The notes beneath the pieces are model-generated. The model had not been told where the DNA came from. It made no database searches and was given only the letters and a program-made list of their open reading frames with translations. A DNA stretch of 64,000 nucleotides, taken from an uncultured Roseovarius sp. GTDB lineage: Bacteria > Pseudomonadota > Alphaproteobacteria > Rhodobacterales > Rhodobacteraceae. The stretch's first letter is position 1; each line of letters starts with the position of its first letter. Location: positions 868,001 through 932,000 of the forward strand of contig CANMBU010000002.1 of assembly GCA_947496175.1 (NCBI GenBank), given 5' to 3'. Below, piece by piece: positions 63,214 to 64,000 of this stretch. The position numbers were made by a program, and so were the translations under genes.

Positions 63214-63612
63214 ATTTTCCAGGCAAGTTTGCGAAGCAGGCAGCCAAACGCCCGCGTGCCGAATGCTTCACACTGGATCTCGCAAGACGTTCCTGCGGAG
63301 TGGCTCGCAAGCGCGCAACCGTTTGTGAGCAACATGGGGCCTGAAAGCGCGTCATCGCGCCTTCATTCGCTATCGTACCACAGAGATCGTGGCTGCGAAT
63401 TGTTCGGACGAGTTGCAGGCAAATGGTCCAAAGACAGCACACGACAAGATGAACGCTCCTTGCATCGGGTCAAGAGTGAGGGGCATGCCCGTCCGGGGAT
63501 GTGCGGCTCAGAGCGGACATCAGAGGAGAGGTGTGGTGAACGTCGGGTTTCAAATTTTGCAGACACCTACCAGATGAGTTCAACTCACACATCGGGCACC
63601 GGTAACATCTTC
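63214..63612. other. Intergenic stretch without a recognisable gene
   Basis: About 400 bases between the HTH regulator and the RND pump gene. Open frames exist on both strands, the longest on the plus strand from 63229, but their sequence is Arg/Ser-rich low-information text without family likeness or a good ribosome site, so I call none. No strong hairpin or repeat was noticed. Confidence 0.5.
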
Positions 63613-64000
63613 TCACGTCACGTCTGACCGAGACCGCCGGTAGGTGCGTCTGCACACGTAGTAAAATACGGGTGTAAACATCAAGCCAAACAAGGTCACG
63701 CCGAGCATTCCAAAGAACACAGCCGTTCCCAGTGCCTGGCGCATTTCCGCGCCGGCGCCGGTTGCGGTGATCAGGGGCACGACGCCCAAGATAAAGGCAA
63801 ATGATGTCATCAGAATTGGTCGCATACGCAGCCGGGCTGCTTCGATTGCTGCGTCAAAAGCGGAAGCGCCACGATCCTCCGCCTGTTTGGCAAATTCCAC
63901 GATCAGAATGGCATTTTTTGACGCCAATCCGACCAGCACCACCAATCCGATTTGCGTCAGGATATTGTTGTCCATGCCGCGCAGCAAAACGCCTGTGATG
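63613..64000 (-). CDS. RND efflux transporter, C-terminal part (runs off right edge)
   Basis: The minus strand is open from the right edge to a stop at 63613, giving the last 129 residues of an AcrB/MexB-type (HAE1) RND pump. The sequence has the final membrane helices with the family blocks LVVLVGLASKNAILIVEFAK, EAARLRMRPILMTSFAFILG, MRQALGTAVFFGMLGVTLFG and LMFTPVFYYVCRR. The pump exports drugs or other amphiphiles across the envelope by proton motive force. The N-terminal part, including both periplasmic domains, is outside the window. Confidence 0.9.
   Translation of the reverse strand, partial: ITGVLLRGMDNNILTQIGLVVLVGLASKNAILIVEFAKQAEDRGASAFDAAIEAARLRMRPILMTSFAFILGVVPLITATGAGAEMRQALGTAVFFGMLGVTLFGLMFTPVFYYVCRRTYRRSRSDVT

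Noticed and set aside
63229..63627. 132-codon plus-strand frame between the regulator and the RND gene
   Set aside because: Low-information, Arg/Ser-rich sequence, no ribosome site, and it runs into the RND gene on the other strand; a mobile-element remnant was considered but no inverted repeats or transposase motif were seen.
1..64000. CRISPR arrays, tRNA/rRNA genes, insertion sequences, prophage
   Set aside because: Reading both strands I found no regularly spaced repeats, tRNA-like cloverleaf, transposase or phage structural motif.

Overview
The window reads as chromosomal DNA of a marine alphaproteobacterium of the Roseobacter group (Rhodobacteraceae). The basis is GC-rich coding sequence, many periplasmic-binding-protein transporters of the TRAP, peptide-ABC and betaine-ABC types, a complete beta-hydroxyaspartate cycle cluster, a sulfonate (dihydroxypropanesulfonate-type) catabolic operon and a vanadium haloperoxidase. 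The genus cannot be fixed from sequence alone. I saw no rRNA, tRNA, insertion sequence, CRISPR array or prophage.

Layout. 1-2780: the N-terminal part of a glycosyltransferase running off the left edge, a YceI protein and a class III aminotransferase. 2907-8274: an overlapping minus-strand operon hpsN-SDR-MDR-comD-comE that would convert a C3 sulfonate diol to sulfoacetaldehyde, divergent from a LacI regulator, with two helically phased LacI-type operators between them. 8460-17978: a tight plus-strand operon of a Ser/Thr kinase, an acidic FHA protein, a PP2C phosphatase, three P-loop GTPase-like proteins (one dynamin-like) and two small unknown proteins; this is the best candidate for an undescribed system. 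18070-20364: an ActR/RegA-type response regulator, a DCC thiol protein and a UbiB-family kinase. 20339-22023: a photolyase/cryptochrome with a tiny DUF2256 protein. 22128-27553: bhcD-bhcC-bhcB-bhcA with divergent bhcR (glyoxylate assimilation).

28041-33440 is a peptide-type ABC importer; 33870-37996 a TAXI-TRAP importer with a universal stress protein; 38260-44725 a betaine-type ABC importer in an operon with an alpha/beta hydrolase and a PLP desulfhydrase / cysteate-lyase-like enzyme, under a divergent LysR regulator; 44746-46035 a homoserine-dehydrogenase-like oxidoreductase. 46258-51797 is tamA-tamB (outer-membrane assembly). 51888-53966 is a vanadium haloperoxidase, followed by an unknown protein. 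54895-58997 holds three envelope-glycan type genes. 59122-63213 holds an MlrC-like metallopeptidase, an orphan Tat-exported binding protein and a divergent HTH regulator. 63613 to the right edge is the C-terminus of an RND efflux pump.

A recurring design is that all four solute-binding-protein genes are followed by a strong intercistronic hairpin before the next gene of the operon. A second unusual point is an intrinsic terminator at the end of the bhc operon whose U-tract touches the start codon of the photolyase gene.
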